From Sphingobacterium shayense (GTDB taxonomy: Bacteria; Bacteroidota; Bacteroidia; Sphingobacteriales; Sphingobacteriaceae): a DNA stretch of 64,000 bases. The position numbers and the translations under genes were made by a program. The notes beneath the pieces were generated by a model, which was not told the origin of the DNA, made no database searches, and saw only the letters and a program-made list of their open reading frames with translations. Positions within the stretch are counted from its first letter, which is position 1, and each line of letters starts with the position of its first letter. Positions 54,165 to 63,382 of this stretch are shown one piece after another. The stretch is from positions 1 through 64,000 of the forward strand of contig NZ_JABMCQ010000003.1 of assembly GCF_013179575.1 (NCBI RefSeq). The letters run 5' to 3'.

Positions 54165-54813
54165 AAAAGATATTGTATGGTGGGGGCAAACCTTTACGTT
54201 AACCAACCGAAGGGCGCTTTTTTGGAGAAAAGAGAACGCTTTAATCCTGTCTGATTTGCACCTAGGGAAAGCCGCTTACTTTAGAAAAAACGGAATTCCG
54301 ATGACTAATTTGATTCATCAGCAAGATTTAGGACGTTTGGACGCGCTCATCGGGTACTATAAACCTAGCAGTATTATTTTGGTGGGCGATCTTTTGCATG
54401 CAGGAGAAAATAGTGAAGTGCTGGAATTAACTGCTTTTCTTGAAAAGTATCCGGAGGTAGAATTTATCTTGGTCAAGGGAAATCATGACCGATTGGCTGA
54501 AAGTAAACTGCATGCAATGGGTATTGATGAAATATGTGCCAATCTTTGTCTACAGGGTATACAATTCGTTCATGAACCGGTAACAATGTCATTGGAGCCG
54601 CAAATTTCCGGACACTTTCATCCAGGAGTTTCACTTCGCCTGCCGACAAACAGAATATATAGATTTCCTGCATTTATGGTCAATGAAAATCTGTTGATTT
54701 TACCAGCGTTTTCTGGTTTTACGGGGTTAGATACGAAAAAGAATATTTCTGGCGCAATCTATTATGCTTTCCATGAAGAAGATATATTTGAAGTCTCAGG
54801 AAAAGTCCGTTAA
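54151..54813 (+). CDS. pdeM: ligase-associated DNA damage response endonuclease PdeM
   Basis: A 220-residue calcineurin-like phosphoesterase. The metal-binding blocks are SDLHLGK (34-40), VGDLLHAGE (about 77-85), VKGNHDR (about 109-115), and SGHFHPG (about 151-157). This is the standard family layout, including the last histidine pair. Found with LigB-type ligase clusters as the fourth member. It overlaps the helicase by 14 bases and ends 11 bases before the convergent MepB gene. A hairpin at 54817-54837 follows. Confidence 0.9.
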   Translation: MNIIEKDIVWWGQTFTLTNRRALFWRKENALILSDLHLGKAAYFRKNGIPMTNLIHQQDLGRLDALIGYYKPSSIILVGDLLHAGENSEVLELTAFLEKYPEVEFILVKGNHDRLAESKLHAMGIDEICANLCLQGIQFVHEPVTMSLEPQISGHFHPGVSLRLPTNRIYRFPAFMVNENLLILPAFSGFTGLDTKKNISGAIYYAFHEEDIFEVSGKVR

Positions 54814-54816
54814 CGA

Positions 54817-54837
54817 TTTGGGCTTTAGATGCCCAAA
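54817..54837. terminator. hairpin between convergent pdeM and mepB-like genes
   Basis: TTTGGGC (54817-54823) and GCCCAAA (54831-54837) make a 7-base stem with a 7-base loop, spanning the MepB stop codon. T-rich sequence lies beyond it on the plus strand (from about 54842). It may terminate both operons, though it overlaps the end of one gene. Confidence 0.45.
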
Positions 54838-55322
54838 ATAGATTTAAATTTTTTTAAATCATTTTTGCCGTTGATCGTTAAATCGATGAAATACGTTGAT
54901 TGCCAGCTTTTAGCTTTTTCCGCCATTTTGTTTGCAGGGATATCCCACGACGGGTAGACTCGAAAACCTCTTTTTCCACCTTTTTCATTGTTAGTCAAGA
55001 TATGTTTATGACTCAATATATCTTTCGGGAAAATGAAAAATCCAAATCTATCAATTCCTGCCGTGGCTATTACATAGAAATCAAAATCGTCCTTCACATT
55101 AAAGGGCTCAGTTTGGTTTTGTGAATTTCTTTTCCATAGGGTGACGAATTGTCCAACTTTTTTAGGGGTAATCTTTGCTTTTCTGAATTTTATTTTGAAG
55201 TTATTAACTTCAAAATTGTAACCACTGTATTCGGTACATTCTTTCTCTGCGAATAAATTTAAGATATTTAAATCGAGCGGTCCTAAAAGGATAGATTCAA
55301 TTTTTCTAAGTTCCTCAATCAT
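54825..55322 (-). CDS. MepB family protein
   Basis: A 165-residue MepB-family protein, named after a staphylococcal gene next to the mepA efflux pump; its function is not established. Diagnostic blocks are FKIKFRKAKITPKKVGQFVT (about 47-66) with LWKR, DDFDFYVI, FFIFPKDIL, and GKRGFRVYPSWD before AKSWQSTYF. Full length, no signal peptide or membrane segment. It is the last gene of a minus-strand run that starts with AGCS and NhaA transporters. No efflux gene is adjacent here. Confidence 0.85.
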   Translation of the reverse strand: MIEELRKIESILLGPLDLNILNLFAEKECTEYSGYNFEVNNFKIKFRKAKITPKKVGQFVTLWKRNSQNQTEPFNVKDDFDFYVIATAGIDRFGFFIFPKDILSHKHILTNNEKGGKRGFRVYPSWDIPANKMAEKAKSWQSTYFIDLTINGKNDLKKFKSILGI

Positions 55323-55399
55323 TGTTTGTGGTGTCGTCTAGCTTACGCCTGTCTAGTTTTTGCTTTATAATTATTTTATACTGATCGTCTAACCTATTT

Positions 55400-55807
55400 T
55401 TAATGATCATTTCCTTCGTATATCCACATTGGTTCTGTTTGACCCGCTCGCGAAAAGCCCACCTTTTTGTAGAAATCTAATGCTTTCCCGTCGGCGGTGA
55501 GCATCTGCATATGGAAGTTTCCGTATATTTCTTGCATCTTTTTCATTATCAAACTTCCGATACTCTGGCCGTGAAAATCGGGATGGACTAACAGGTGTGG
55601 ATAATAAACCAAGAGGTGGCCATCGGATATAGCATTCCCGAGTCCCACGAGTCTACCATCACGTCTGGCGGTGATTAGCGAATGTGAATTCAGTAACCCC
55701 AGAAAAAGTTCATCAGGTTTATTGGCCGAGCTCCATCCATTGGCGCTATATAGTTCAATAACCTCGTTTTTGTCAATTTTGCGCGTATCGGATATCAGAA
55801 TATTCAT
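55400..55807 (-). CDS. GNAT family N-acetyltransferase
   Basis: A 135-residue single-domain GNAT acetyltransferase. Motif A, the acetyl-CoA pyrophosphate loop, is VHPDFHGQSIGSLIM (about 76-90, Q-x-x-I-G in place of Q/R-x-x-G-x-G/A). The C-terminal ALDFYKKVGF is the usual motif B end. Similar proteins act on small molecules or protein amines. It lies 42 bases downstream of the two-domain GNAT gene in the same operon-like run. Substrate unknown. Confidence 0.82.
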   Translation of the reverse strand: MNILISDTRKIDKNEVIELYSANGWSSANKPDELFLGLLNSHSLITARRDGRLVGLGNAISDGHLLVYYPHLLVHPDFHGQSIGSLIMKKMQEIYGNFHMQMLTADGKALDFYKKVGFSRAGQTEPMWIYEGNDH

Positions 55808-55849
55808 TTTATTTTATTTGTAAGACGGTTAAAATAGGGATCTTCGTAC

Positions 55850-56653
55850 TTATCCATAGTTTCCGCCAATTCGGCTAAATACGTTTTGTGGCTGCCATGG
55901 AAGTTCTTGTCCCCAAGCCATTCTAACGGCAGTAGTATTTTGAATTTCGAACCCTCGTTGAATTAAAAATTCGATCCCTGTGTTATTCGCTTCTGGTAAA
56001 ACCGCGATATCAGATGAGCTATATTTTAACTCCATTAATGCAATCCCAGCACGATCTGTAACAGCATAAATTGGCCCTTGTCCAAGCCCTGGGACATAAA
56101 ATCCTTCAACAGATCCTCCGTCTGTATATACGATACAATCCGTTAAATAGGGAGATATCAGCTCGTGACGGTTTTCACCTGTGATCTCTCTATCTAACCG
56201 AAGGATCTGTTGATATTGCTCTTTACTCGCTGTTATTGTTTTACCAGTGTTTCGGCTGGCGGGCCAAAATTTAGTTTTTTTTAGCGAAACGTAATTACAT
56301 ACGGGATAGAACCCCACTTTTTTGTATACAGGTGCGCCGAGCTCAGTAGCAATAAGGTTTATCGATAAAAAACCATTTTTAGCGGCATACTGGACTAGAT
56401 GCGTTACGATTCTATTGCCAATACCTTGACCACGGTATGACTTGTCAACGATGATGTGTGCTAACCATGCCGAATCTTTATGTAGTATCAGCACGCCGAT
56501 ACCGACGATTTGGTTTTCCGCCACGAGTTTTACCGGGTGACAGAAGGATCGCGAACAATATTCTCTGAATTTGTTAGCTATATCTTCCCAACCCTCTGGC
56601 TGCAGGTGACTGATACGCTTTATATCGGGTATCAATAAGCGTTCTAGATCCAT
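55850..56653 (-). CDS. GNAT acetyltransferase with C-terminal second domain
   Basis: A 267-residue protein. The N-terminal GNAT domain (about 1-135) contains the CoA-binding VDKSYRGQGIGNRIV (Q-G-x-G-N) and ends in APVYKKVGFYPV. A second domain of about 110 residues (about 150-260) follows, in which GFYVPGLGQGPIYAVTDRAG is glycine-rich; this resembles the extra domain seen in two-part GNAT proteins of the Acetyltransf_18 type. It is 22 bases after nhaA. Substrate unknown. Confidence 0.82.
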   Translation of the reverse strand: MDLERLLIPDIKRISHLQPEGWEDIANKFREYCSRSFCHPVKLVAENQIVGIGVLILHKDSAWLAHIIVDKSYRGQGIGNRIVTHLVQYAAKNGFLSINLIATELGAPVYKKVGFYPVCNYVSLKKTKFWPASRNTGKTITASKEQYQQILRLDREITGENRHELISPYLTDCIVYTDGGSVEGFYVPGLGQGPIYAVTDRAGIALMELKYSSSDIAVLPEANNTGIEFLIQRGFEIQNTTAVRMAWGQELPWQPQNVFSRIGGNYG

Positions 56654-56675
56654 TGTTTTTATTGGCTTTTTCTGA

Positions 56676-57860
56676 TTATGATATGGTTTTATTTTTCGTC
56701 ATACGAGAACGATATAAGAAAAAGTAACCAGCAATACCCGCGAGCACGGATGTGATCAATATGGATAGCTTCGCTTCGTTAACATGCAAAGGGTCATCGA
56801 AGGAAAGTATTGAAATAAAGATCGACATCGTAAACCCAATTCCAGCCAGTAATCCAACACCAATAATATGTTTGAAGTTACTTCCCTCTGGTAAAGCCGC
56901 AAGCTTTAGTTTTGAGCAAATGTATGCCGTAAGGAAAATACCAATAGGTTTACCTAATAGAAGGCCTAACCCGATGCCTAGTCCTAATGGCGCAGCGAGT
57001 CCGTCAATCATTTGAGATTCCAATGTGATATTGGTATTGGCAAATGCAAAAAGCGGGATTATAAGAAAGTTGACAGGTCTAACCAATGCATGTTCTAGGC
57101 GTTCAAGCGGTGATTCAATATCGGTGTCATTGGTGGGAATTGTCATGGCTACTAATACTCCTGCAATAGTTGCATGAATACCAGAATGGTGAACAAAATA
57201 CCAGATAAATACTCCTGGAATGAGATACAAGTAGGGGTTTTGTATGTTTAACCTGTTCATGACCACAAGCACTGCTAATCCAATCGCTGCGTAAAGGAGG
57301 TAGCTGGTTTCGATCCCCGAGGAATAAAAAAAGGCTATTACCAAGATAGCTATCAAATCGTCAACAATAGCGAGAGCTGCTAAGAAGATTTTTAAGCTTG
57401 TAGGTATACGTTTTCCTAACATACCTATAACGGCGAGGGCGAAAGCGATATCAGTCGCCATAGGGATGCCCCAACCACTCGCTGTCTCCGTTCCCCCATT
57501 GAGACTCACATAAATAAGAGCGGGAACGACAGCCCCACCAATTGCGCACAAAATAGGTAGCGAAGCTTTTTTCGGAGACGATAATTCTCCTTCAACGATT
57601 TCACGTTTGATTTCCAAACCAACCAGCAAAAAAAATATTGCCATCAAACCGTCGTTGATCCAGATTAATACATTATAATTAAGATGTATATTTTCTGATT
57701 CGAAGCCAAGCTGATAATCTAACAGGGTTTGCAGCGCCGGCCCTGCTGAGGTATTTGCTATAATCATTGAGAGTATTACGCAGATAAATAGAATTATTCC
57801 TCCCGCATTACTCGATTTGAAAAAGTCTCTAAAGACAGTCAGGTTAATTAAATTATTCAT
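56676..57860 (-). CDS. nhaA: Na+/H+ antiporter NhaA
   Basis: A 394-residue inner-membrane antiporter that exports Na+ (or Li+) for H+, for pH and salt homeostasis. About twelve helices. The paired aspartates that bind the ion are in ALAIVDDLIAILVI (about residues 160-173). The preceding WGIPMATDIAFALAVI is also highly conserved. Length is normal (E. coli 388). The AGCS gene ends 11 bases upstream, so both belong to one operon. Sodium exporter next to a sodium-coupled symporter makes sense. Confidence 0.95.
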   Translation of the reverse strand: MNNLINLTVFRDFFKSSNAGGIILFICVILSMIIANTSAGPALQTLLDYQLGFESENIHLNYNVLIWINDGLMAIFFLLVGLEIKREIVEGELSSPKKASLPILCAIGGAVVPALIYVSLNGGTETASGWGIPMATDIAFALAVIGMLGKRIPTSLKIFLAALAIVDDLIAILVIAFFYSSGIETSYLLYAAIGLAVLVVMNRLNIQNPYLYLIPGVFIWYFVHHSGIHATIAGVLVAMTIPTNDTDIESPLERLEHALVRPVNFLIIPLFAFANTNITLESQMIDGLAAPLGLGIGLGLLLGKPIGIFLTAYICSKLKLAALPEGSNFKHIIGVGLLAGIGFTMSIFISILSFDDPLHVNEAKLSILITSVLAGIAGYFFLYRSRMTKNKTIS

Positions 57861-57871
57861 ATTTATGTTGT

Positions 57872-59302
57872 TTATTTTTTGTTGAACCAGGTATCCATGT
57901 TAGGAAACTTAAATCTATTATTATCGAACACAGGGTCTTTTTTGTTTTTTTTCTGCAAATTATAATCGTCAAAAAGGCGGATCACTTTTCGATGTAGCAG
58001 AATAATAGCGATCAGATTTAACCAGGCCATTAAACCGACACCAATGTCACCTAGAATCCATGCGGATTCAGCAGTGCTAATACAACCCATATAGACCGAG
58101 CTTAAAATTAATATGCGCAATATCCATACGATCCAAACTTTGTTGCCTTTCCTAACGATAAAACTGATGTTTGTCTCAGCGATATAATAATAGGCCATAA
58201 TTGTTGTGAACGCGAAAAACGTTAGGGACAGTGCAATAAAGGGTCCTCCTATAGTTGGGAAGTGATGGGAAACAGCGTACTGCGTGTAGGCGGGGCCCAT
58301 TTCGATAGATGGAAGGTTTTCAACGATGAAGCCACCGGCCGGGTCTACTATATTATATTGTCCGGTAAAAAGGATCATTAATGCCGTTGCGGTACATACG
58401 AATAAGGTATCTACGTAAACAGAAAAACCTTGGACAAGTCCTTGCTTAATTGGGTGAGACACTTCCGCTGCCGCCGCCGCATGTGGCGCGGTACCTTGGC
58501 CCGCCTCGTTGCTGTAAATTCCTCGTTTTACGCCCCAAGCAATGGCTGTTCCGGCAACCGCTCCAAAGCCTGATTCTAAATTTAAAGCCGATTTAACGAT
58601 TAGGGTAAAGATTGCGGGGATCTGTGTAAAATTAATTCCGATAATAACCAAGGCCATAATAATATACGCTCCAGCCATAAATGGAACGACGTATTCTGCA
58701 ACTTTACTGATTCGCTTTACTCCGCCCACAATTATTATTGCTAAGAGTCCCGCTAGAAATATCCCTGTGAAAATCGGAGATATATTAAATGCAGACTGGG
58801 CCGCAATACTTATACTGTTGCTTTGTACGCTAGGAAGCAGAAAACCGGTACTTACAATTGTGACAATGGCAAAAGTCCACGCAAAAATTTTGGAATTTAA
58901 TCCCTTTAATATGTAGAAGGCGGGCCCTCCACGGTATTCTCCATCGTTGACTTCTTTGTACATTTGGCCAAGCGTGGCTTCGACAATAGCTGAAGCGCTT
59001 CCTAAAAAGGCGATCACCCACATCCAGAATACCGCGCCCGGCCCACCCATACCTATGGCAGTCGCTACGCCAGCGATGTTTCCAGTGCCCACCCTTCCTG
59101 AAATAGCTAATGAAAAAGCCTGAAAAGATGAGATCCCTTTAGAGGAGCTTTTACCCTTAAAAAGCAGCCGTAACATTTCAGGTACCAGTGTCAATTGAGG
59201 AAAGCGAAAGCGAATCGTGAAGTATATACCAGTCAATAAGCAAAAGTAGACCAGCACATCGCTCCATATTATATTATAAATTTTATCTATTACAGCGTGC
59301 AT
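57872..59302 (-). CDS. alanine/glycine:cation symporter family protein (AGCS)
   Basis: A 476-residue inner-membrane sodium:amino-acid symporter with about ten helices. Family blocks are GRVGTGNIAGVATAIGMGGP with the GTGN motif near the N-terminus, EATLGQMYKE, GGVKRISKVAEYVVPFMA, and WGVKRGIYSNEAGQGTAPHA, the AGCS signature. The start at ATG 59302 (MHAVIDKIYNIIW) places the first helix at residue 15 or so; the frame is open to 59356, but the extra 18 residues have no typical AGCS character. It leads a minus-strand operon with nhaA. Confidence 0.92.
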   Translation of the reverse strand: MHAVIDKIYNIIWSDVLVYFCLLTGIYFTIRFRFPQLTLVPEMLRLLFKGKSSSKGISSFQAFSLAISGRVGTGNIAGVATAIGMGGPGAVFWMWVIAFLGSASAIVEATLGQMYKEVNDGEYRGGPAFYILKGLNSKIFAWTFAIVTIVSTGFLLPSVQSNSISIAAQSAFNISPIFTGIFLAGLLAIIIVGGVKRISKVAEYVVPFMAGAYIIMALVIIGINFTQIPAIFTLIVKSALNLESGFGAVAGTAIAWGVKRGIYSNEAGQGTAPHAAAAAEVSHPIKQGLVQGFSVYVDTLFVCTATALMILFTGQYNIVDPAGGFIVENLPSIEMGPAYTQYAVSHHFPTIGGPFIALSLTFFAFTTIMAYYYIAETNISFIVRKGNKVWIVWILRILILSSVYMGCISTAESAWILGDIGVGLMAWLNLIAIILLHRKVIRLFDDYNLQKKNKKDPVFDNNRFKFPNMDTWFNKK

Positions 59303-59408
59303 TTTTAATACTTGGTTCCGATGATTTGCTAAAGTAAATAAATCCATTGGTGCCATCTGGAATTATTGCATAGATTCTACTTATGATATTCTTTCAGTTG
59401 CATCCGAA

Positions 59409-59425
59409 ATACTTATAGTAAGTAT
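59409..59425. promoter_or_regulatory. 17-base palindrome between AGCS and potassium-uptake genes
   Basis: ATACTTA-TAG-TAAGTAT: perfect 7-base arms with a 3-base centre, located centrally between the divergent AGCS (starts 59302) and trkH-like (starts 59532) genes. It could be a shared operator for ion-related control. Confidence 0.4.
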
Positions 59426-59531
59426 CTAACACGATTTAAACCAACAAAATTATAAATAACAGACTTGTCGGTTGTTTCTCGATTAGCCAAATCAAGATAT
59501 TTTCTTAGTTTTATGTCAAATATTTGAGAAA

Positions 59532-60917
59532 GTGATCAAGCGAAGCTTATTTAATCCTGCCCAGTTGTTTATTTCTAGTTTTCTAGGACTTATAGCATTC
59601 GGAACTCTATTGCTCCGTTTGCCTTTCGCTTTAAATAAGCCCTTGTCATGGGTGGACTCTTTATTTACTGCGACAAGTGCTGTTTGCGTTACTGGTTTGA
59701 TAGTAGTCGATACAGCGGCTCATTTTACTTTTTGGGGCCAGCTCTTCATCATGCTACTGATCCAAGCTGGGGGGTTAGGTATTTTGTCTTTTGCCAGTCT
59801 GTTTGCCTATTTTCTCAAAGGAGGGAGCACTTACGAAAACCAATTAGCTATAAGGGCTTTTTCGAACACCGATCGATTGGGTGAAGTTTTTACGCTTCTT
59901 AAACGGACAGTATTAATAACTTTTGGTATAGAGATCGTTGGAGCAATTGCGATTTATTGGAGCGTCGCTTCAACTCTGACTGATTTATCAATAGGTCAAC
60001 GAATATTTCTATCACTATTTCATTCTGTTTCGTCTTTTTGTAATGCAGGGTTTTCTACATTACCAAAAGGGCTCATGGACGAAACGGTCTTATACAATTA
60101 TGGTTTTCAGTTTACAGTTGCATGTATCTATATTTTTGGAGGTTTGGGGTTTCCGATCGTGATTAACGTACTAAAATATATAAAGCATCTAATGAACAGA
60201 TTGACAAGGAAATGGACATTAAAGGAAAATTATCATCGCCCTTGGGTGATCACGATAAATAGCAAAATAAACCTTATTACTACCGCCCTTATCTCAATAA
60301 TAGCCACTTTTGTACTTTACATCAATGAGTATAGCCATGTTTTTGTCGATCATGACGGTATAGGGAAATGGGTTATAGCTTTCGCAACCGCCACAACACC
60401 AAGAACAGCTGGATTCAACAGTATTGACTTTGCACAGTTACATTTTTCCAGCATATTATTTGTTATGTTGTTGATGTGGATAGGAGCATCTCCAAATTCG
60501 ACGGGTGGGGGAATAAAAACTAGCACTTTTGCTGTAGCGATATTGAATGTCATCAGTCTTGCGAAAGGAAAAGATAGAACAGAAATTTTTCGTCGAGAAA
60601 TTGCTGCTATATCAATTCAACGTGCTTTCGCTACAATGTTTCTATCTCTGATTGTTATTGGGTTAGGTGTGTTCGCAATTTCATTTTTCGAGCCAAACAG
60701 GTCTTTAACGGATATAGCTTTTGAATGTTTTTCCGCTTATAGTACAGTCGGTTTATCGTTGGGTGTGACGGGCGATTTAGTTCAAGAAAGTAGAATAGTA
60801 TTGATTTTACTAATGTTTATCGGAAGGGTAACAATGTTATCCGTCTTGATTGCATTTGTTAGAAAAGTGCGATACGTTCATTATAAATACGCTCCAGAGG
60901 AGCTAACAATAAATTAA
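59532..60917 (+). CDS. TrkH/KtrB family potassium uptake transporter
   Basis: A 461-residue ion-channel-like K+ transporter with four pore-loop repeats. The filter glycines are in AVCVTGLI (about 48-55), SFCNAGFST (about 170-178), PRTAGFNS (about 293-300) and YSTVGLSLG (about 405-413). Size and lack of extra N-terminal helices fit KtrB more than long TrkH. It starts at GTG 59532; no ATG is closer. The KtrA-like regulatory gene follows after 5 bases, making a Ktr pair that imports K+ driven by the Na+ gradient or membrane potential. Confidence 0.92.
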   Translation: MIKRSLFNPAQLFISSFLGLIAFGTLLLRLPFALNKPLSWVDSLFTATSAVCVTGLIVVDTAAHFTFWGQLFIMLLIQAGGLGILSFASLFAYFLKGGSTYENQLAIRAFSNTDRLGEVFTLLKRTVLITFGIEIVGAIAIYWSVASTLTDLSIGQRIFLSLFHSVSSFCNAGFSTLPKGLMDETVLYNYGFQFTVACIYIFGGLGFPIVINVLKYIKHLMNRLTRKWTLKENYHRPWVITINSKINLITTALISIIATFVLYINEYSHVFVDHDGIGKWVIAFATATTPRTAGFNSIDFAQLHFSSILFVMLLMWIGASPNSTGGGIKTSTFAVAILNVISLAKGKDRTEIFRREIAAISIQRAFATMFLSLIVIGLGVFAISFFEPNRSLTDIAFECFSAYSTVGLSLGVTGDLVQESRIVLILLMFIGRVTMLSVLIAFVRKVRYVHYKYAPEELTIN

Positions 60918-60922
60918 TTTTT

Positions 60923-61600
60923 ATGAAATTTACAATCATAGGCCTAGGAAACTTTGGTGCATCATTGGCGGAAAAACTCACTATACAGGGAAACGAGGTG
61001 ATTGGTGTGGACATGCGCCTTGAAAAGGTGACAGCATTAAAAGAAAAAATTACACATACTATTTGTCTTGACGCAACCGATGAAACGGCATTTCGATCTT
61101 TGCCACTGAAAAACACCGATGTATTTATCGTTGCAATCGGTGAAGATGAAGGTGCTAATATTATGGTTTGCGCACTGTGTAAAGAAGCAAACGTAAAGCG
61201 TTTGATCAGTAGAGCGGTAAACCGCCTGCATGAAAAGGTTCTAGGAGCTTTAGGTGTTTCTGAGATTGCACATCCCGAAGAGGAGTCCGCTGAGCGCTGG
61301 TCGAAACGGCTCTGTATGACCGGACTTGTTGATTCATTCGAATTAAACAGTAATTACTCGATTGTTGAAGTTGTAGTACCTGAAAAATACATTGGTAAAA
61401 CAATCCAAGAAATAGGATTTCGTGAGAAGTATGAGTTATTGGTGTTGACTATCCTAAAAAATACCGAGAAACAGACTTCTTTTGGAAAAAGCGTGGTCAC
61501 CACCGTATTGCATGGTATTCCTCGACCTGACATGAAACTTGAAACTGGAGATATCTTGGCTATTTATGGTTACAACGATCATATTAAATCGTTCCTTTAA
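60923..61600 (+). CDS. TrkA/KtrA family potassium uptake regulatory protein
   Basis: A 225-residue cytoplasmic gating subunit. The N-terminal RCK_N Rossmann domain has IIGLGNFGASLAEKL (GxGxxG at about 6-11) and NEVIGVDMRLEK, whose acidic residue would bind the adenine ribose. A C-terminal RCK_C domain (about 140-222) has SIVEVVVPEKYIGKTIQEI and GDILAIYG. These bind NAD(H)/ATP and control the KtrB channel. It is the second gene of the pair; a hairpin follows at 61621. Confidence 0.92.
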   Translation: MKFTIIGLGNFGASLAEKLTIQGNEVIGVDMRLEKVTALKEKITHTICLDATDETAFRSLPLKNTDVFIVAIGEDEGANIMVCALCKEANVKRLISRAVNRLHEKVLGALGVSEIAHPEEESAERWSKRLCMTGLVDSFELNSNYSIVEVVVPEKYIGKTIQEIGFREKYELLVLTILKNTEKQTSFGKSVVTTVLHGIPRPDMKLETGDILAIYGYNDHIKSFL

Positions 61601-61620
61601 GATATGCTGGTTTAAATATT

Positions 61621-61652
61621 AGCCTTCTCAATTACAAGTAAATGAGAAGGCT
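61621..61652. terminator. stem-loop between ktrA-like and ACR3 genes
   Basis: AGCCTTCTCA (61621-61630) and TGAGAAGGCT (61643-61652) form a 10-base stem with a 12-base loop, between convergent genes ending at 61600 and 61718. There is no strong T-run, so its termination strength is doubtful. Confidence 0.5.
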
Positions 61653-61717
61653 AGAAACTTTTAGAAGGTTTATTTTTAAGCGAATGATCCCCAGCACGTT
61701 AGCTCAGAACGGCCTTG

Positions 61718-62749
61718 TTAACTATAATATTTCTTTTTTAGCCATAAGCTCGTTCGTACCAATAGTATTAATACCGGGACTTCCACCAGAGGACCTATAA
61801 CACCTACAAAAGCCTGTGGTGAATGAATGCCAAATACCGCTATGGATACAGCTATAGCAAGCTCAAAATTATTTCCTGTGGCGGTAAAAGCAATCGATGC
61901 ATTCTTATCATATGGAATCTTTAATGATCTATTGATAAAGAAGCTTACGAAAAACATCACTACAAAGTAAATGATCAGTGGTATAGCCACTTTTACTACG
62001 TCCATCGGCAGCTCTAATATCTTATCACCTTTCAGGCTGAACATTAAGATAATCGTAAATAGCAAAGCATATAAGGTAATTGGCGATATCTTGGGTATAA
62101 ATTTCCGATTATACCATTCAATGCCTTTTAATTTTACAAGGACGAACCGACTCATAAAACCCGCAAAAAAAGGTATACCTAGGTATATTAATACGCTTTC
62201 GGTAACATCTTTCATCGATACACTCACGTTAAAATTGGCCAAGCCTAATTTACTAGGAAGGACGTTGATAAACAACCATACAAAGAAACTGTATGTCAAG
62301 ATCTGAAAAATACTGTTCAAAGCCACCAGCAAGGCGGCGTACTCTCTGTTTCCTTTTGCTAAATCATTCCACACGATAACCATCGCAATACATCTAGCTA
62401 AACCGATCAGTATTAACCCCGTCATATAGTCTGGTTCGTCTTTTAAAAAAAGGACTGCTAACCCGAACATTAAAACTGTGCCCACCACCCAATTTAGGAA
62501 CAGGGATATACTGATAACTTTTTTATCCTTAAATGCTTTAGGCAACAATGAATAATCTACTTTGGCTAAGGGAGGGTACATCATTAATATCAGTCCTATT
62601 GCCAAAGGAATATTAGTCGTGCCCGTAGATAAACTTTCGGTAACACTGGAAACACTTGGAAAAATATACCCCAAGCTAATGCCGATCGCCATTGCAAGGA
62701 ATATCCATAGTGTGAGATAACGGTCAAGGAATTTTAGCTTTGGTTGCAT
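61718..62749 (-). CDS. arsB: ACR3 family arsenite efflux transporter
   Basis: A 343-residue inner-membrane arsenite exporter of the ACR3 (BART) family with about ten helices. The essential cysteine is in [17 protein letters not shown], conserved across ACR3. [20 protein letters not shown] near the C-terminus is the other signature region. Its ATG overlaps the ArsC-like stop (TGATG), so the two are translationally coupled. It is the last gene of the ars operon. The common gene name varies between arsB and acr3. Confidence 0.95.
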   Translation of the reverse strand: MQPKLKFLDRYLTLWIFLAMAIGISLGYIFPSVSSVTESLSTGTTNIPLAIGLILMMYPPLAKVDYSLLPKAFKDKKVISISLFLNWVVGTVLMFGLAVLFLKDEPDYMTGLILIGLARCIAMVIVWNDLAKGNREYAALLVALNSIFQILTYSFFVWLFINVLPSKLGLANFNVSVSMKDVTESVLIYLGIPFFAGFMSRFVLVKLKGIEWYNRKFIPKISPITLYALLFTIILMFSLKGDKILELPMDVVKVAIPLIIYFVVMFFVSFFINRSLKIPYDKNASIAFTATGNNFELAIAVSIAVFGIHSPQAFVGVIGPLVEVPVLILLVRTSLWLKKKYYS

Positions 62750-63369
62750 CAGTTAATCTTTATCTTTGAAAAAACATAAAACATTTCGGCTGCTATCTGT
62801 AAGCTCCTTTCTGCGTATACTTGCGTTTGGTTGGGCGTGCCGTCCGAAATCTTAGGGTCCTCAAATGTTATTGGTATTCGTCGTTCAGCGCCTGCTATAA
62901 AGGGGCAGGCTCCGTCCGCCTGTGAACAGGTCATAATAGCGGCAAATTTGGATACTGGGTTAAACGGACTGTCGTATCTTTTGGAGAAACCGATTACGGG
63001 TAATGCATTATCACTGAACTTTACCGCATATACGGGATTTTCGGTATCCGTAATTTTGAAGGCGTTAAATCCTTGATCGGTTAATGTTTCTACGACCTTC
63101 GGGAATACCGCCGTTTCCTCTGTACCGCCCGAGTAACTATAAACGTTTGGAATGTTAAAATATGACGCTGCTGCCTGTGCCCATATCTGCGATAAATGGC
63201 TTCTTCGGGAATTGTGCGTGCAGATGAAATTGATATTAATCTGCTGTGCTTGATCAACCTTTTGTTGAACAAAATCAATAAACGGCTGTAATATGGTTGC
63301 ACGTTCTTCGCCCACGGATTGAATATCAATTATTCCCTTTATAGTTTCAGTTAGTTTCTGATACATCAC
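62749..63369 (-). CDS. arsC: ArsC-like arsenate reductase (low-MW phosphatase fold)
   Basis: A 206-residue protein of the low-molecular-weight phosphatase/thioredoxin-type arsenate reductase superfamily, which would reduce arsenate to arsenite for export. The P-loop is CTHNSRRS (Cys50, then Arg56-Ser57), differing from the usual CTGNSCRS, so the second Cys of that loop is Arg here. Two further cysteines, Cys148 and Cys155 in CSQADGAC, are placed like the redox pair (C-x6-C) of these enzymes. An extra N-terminal 40-residue helix precedes the P-loop. Its overlap with acr3 supports the arsenic role over a plain protein phosphatase. Confidence 0.85.
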   Translation of the reverse strand: MMYQKLTETIKGIIDIQSVGEERATILQPFIDFVQQKVDQAQQININFICTHNSRRSHLSQIWAQAAASYFNIPNVYSYSGGTEETAVFPKVVETLTDQGFNAFKITDTENPVYAVKFSDNALPVIGFSKRYDSPFNPVSKFAAIMTCSQADGACPFIAGAERRIPITFEDPKISDGTPNQTQVYAERSLQIAAEMFYVFSKIKIN

Positions 63370-63382
63370 GATTGTTTTTTAA

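Noticed and set aside
58542..58916. 124-codon plus-strand frame inside the AGCS gene
   Set aside because: Complement of hydrophobic helices; no start context and no known family.
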